A stretch of DNA of 12,736 nt from JALHUF01 sp050014795 (lineage in GTDB: Bacteria > Acidobacteriota > Terriglobia > UBA7540). Below the pieces are notes generated by a model that was given only the letters and a program-made list of their open reading frames with translations, made no database searches and was not told where the DNA came from. Location of the stretch: NCBI GenBank assembly GCA_050014795.1, contig JBEKCQ010000112.1, positions 1 to 12,736 on the forward strand, in the 5' to 3' direction. How positions within the stretch are numbered: the stretch's first letter is position 1; every line of letters starts with the position of its first letter. A program made the translations under genes and the position numbers. This document shows positions 12,289 through 12,736 of the stretch, one piece after another.

Positions 12289-12321
12289 ATGTAGAGACGG
12301 CTCGATGAGCCGTCTCTACAT
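12289..12321. repeat. Perfect 15-bp-arm palindrome (REP-like)
   Basis: The arms ATGTAGAGACGGCTC and GAGCCGTCTCTACAT flank a three-base centre. It sits in the 181-bp gap between the upstream partial gene and FKBP. Palindromes built on GTAGAGACG are, from memory, widespread dispersed elements in several phyla, including cyanobacteria. No U-tract follows on the minus strand. GTAGCGCCG (12322-12330) adjoins it. Confidence 0.75.
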
Positions 12322-12357
12322 GTAGCGCCGACCCACTCTGTGGTCTGCAGTTTTTCG

Positions 12358-12736
12358 CTACTTCTTCAATCCCGCCAGGACTTCTTTCGCCCATTCCAGG
12401 TACTGAGGCCGCTCGTTGAACTGAGCGGCACGGAAGAACCGTATTCCTGTGGTCTTGCCAGCGTTGAGGTGATTCACGTACACGCCCAAGATGTACTTGA
12501 AATCCGCCTCGCTCAGCCAGGACTTTTCTTTGTCACGTCCGCTGTTCAAGTACAGTCCTGTGATGATGGGCTCGCCGGGGTGTTTCTGCTCGGCCTTAGT
12601 CAGGTACTCCTCCGCCTTGCGGACCTCGCGGTCGTCCCAGATGTTGAACATGTAGGCGTCGTGGTCGAAATCGTAGGGTTTGTCGAGATCGCCGTTGTCG
12701 GGGTAGAGCGGAACCCAAATGGGCAGCTCGGGATTG
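12358..12736 (-). CDS. Unrecognised protein, C-terminal part (5' end outside window)
   Basis: The frame is open from the window edge to a TAG at 12358-12360, giving 125 residues. An internal ATG at 12651 is not the start, because coding-like sequence (PELPIWVPLYPD, KPYDFDHDAYMFNIWDD) continues upstream in frame. Visible features are an aromatic/Asp-rich N-terminal part, a charged helix (REVRKAEEYLTKAEQKHPG), PIITGLYLNSG, and a C-terminal GIRFFRAAQFNERPQYLEWAKEVL. The alternation of strand-like and helix-like segments with a final helix would suit the end of a TIM-barrel enzyme such as a glycoside hydrolase, but no catalytic motif identifies a family. It is a real gene by composition and frame; function is not assigned. 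Confidence 0.75.
   Translation of the reverse strand, partial: NPELPIWVPLYPDNGDLDKPYDFDHDAYMFNIWDDREVRKAEEYLTKAEQKHPGEPIITGLYLNSGRDKEKSWLSEADFKYILGVYVNHLNAGKTTGIRFFRAAQFNERPQYLEWAKEVLAGLKK

Noticed and set aside
12322..12355. Plus-strand terminator (imperfect stem followed by TTTTT)
   Set aside because: No plus-strand gene leads into it, and the stem is weak with mismatches.
1..12736. tRNA, rRNA, insertion sequence or att site
   Set aside because: No cloverleaf with a GGTTCRA-type T arm, no rRNA signature and no transposase or integrase motif was seen on either strand.

Overview
The window reads as chromosomal DNA from a high-GC (roughly 60% by eye) Gram-negative bacterium, most plausibly an Acidobacteriota member. 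The reasons are a BamD-type outer-membrane lipoprotein, birA followed by a type III pantothenate kinase (coaX), and a long Ala/Pro/Glu-rich receiver protein. That taxonomic call is inference, since there is no rRNA gene or other marker. Every convincing gene is on the minus strand, so transcription runs from high to low coordinates. The long plus-strand open frames are shadows.

In the direction of transcription the layout is: (1) the C-terminal part of an unrecognised protein (12358-12736, cut by the window edge); (2) an intergenic segment with a perfect 15-bp-arm palindrome (12289-12321); (3) an FKBP-type prolyl isomerase (11841-12176) with an ambiguous 5' end; (4) a promoter at 11648-11676, then a structured leader of about 218 nt, then a ROK-family sugar kinase (10455-11423) and deoC (9732-10415), apparently one operon; (5) a ribulose-phosphate 3-epimerase homologue with altered catalytic motifs (8831-9508), followed closely by a BamD-like lipoprotein with a long C-terminal extension (7553-8794); (6) a single-receiver protein with a very long low-complexity linker (6090-7361), with its own promoter and a strong RBS; (7) valS (3083-5839) with a good sigma-70-type promoter, and nadC (2189-3046) directly behind it; (8) an unusual gene-free region of about 580 bp (1608-2188) with a strong promoter and an AT-rich array of degenerate repeats; (9) birA (615-1607) and coaX (1-560, C-terminus cut), separated by a perfect small palindrome.

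Functionally the window mixes cofactor biosynthesis (NAD, biotin ligation, CoA), translation (valyl-tRNA synthetase), sugar-phosphate metabolism (ROK kinase, DeoC, RPE-like protein), envelope biogenesis (BamD) and protein folding (FKBP). No mobile element, CRISPR array, tRNA or rRNA was found. The parts most worth a second look are noncoding. One is the ROK-deoC leader: a by-eye three-way junction whose closing stem shares four nucleotides with a downstream hairpin, a layout typical of a switching RNA. The other is the AT-rich repeat region upstream of birA. The RPE homologue, with Glu at the usual catalytic Asp position, is the most notable protein. Several gene gaps contain strong hairpins without a U-tract. 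No textbook intrinsic terminator was found.
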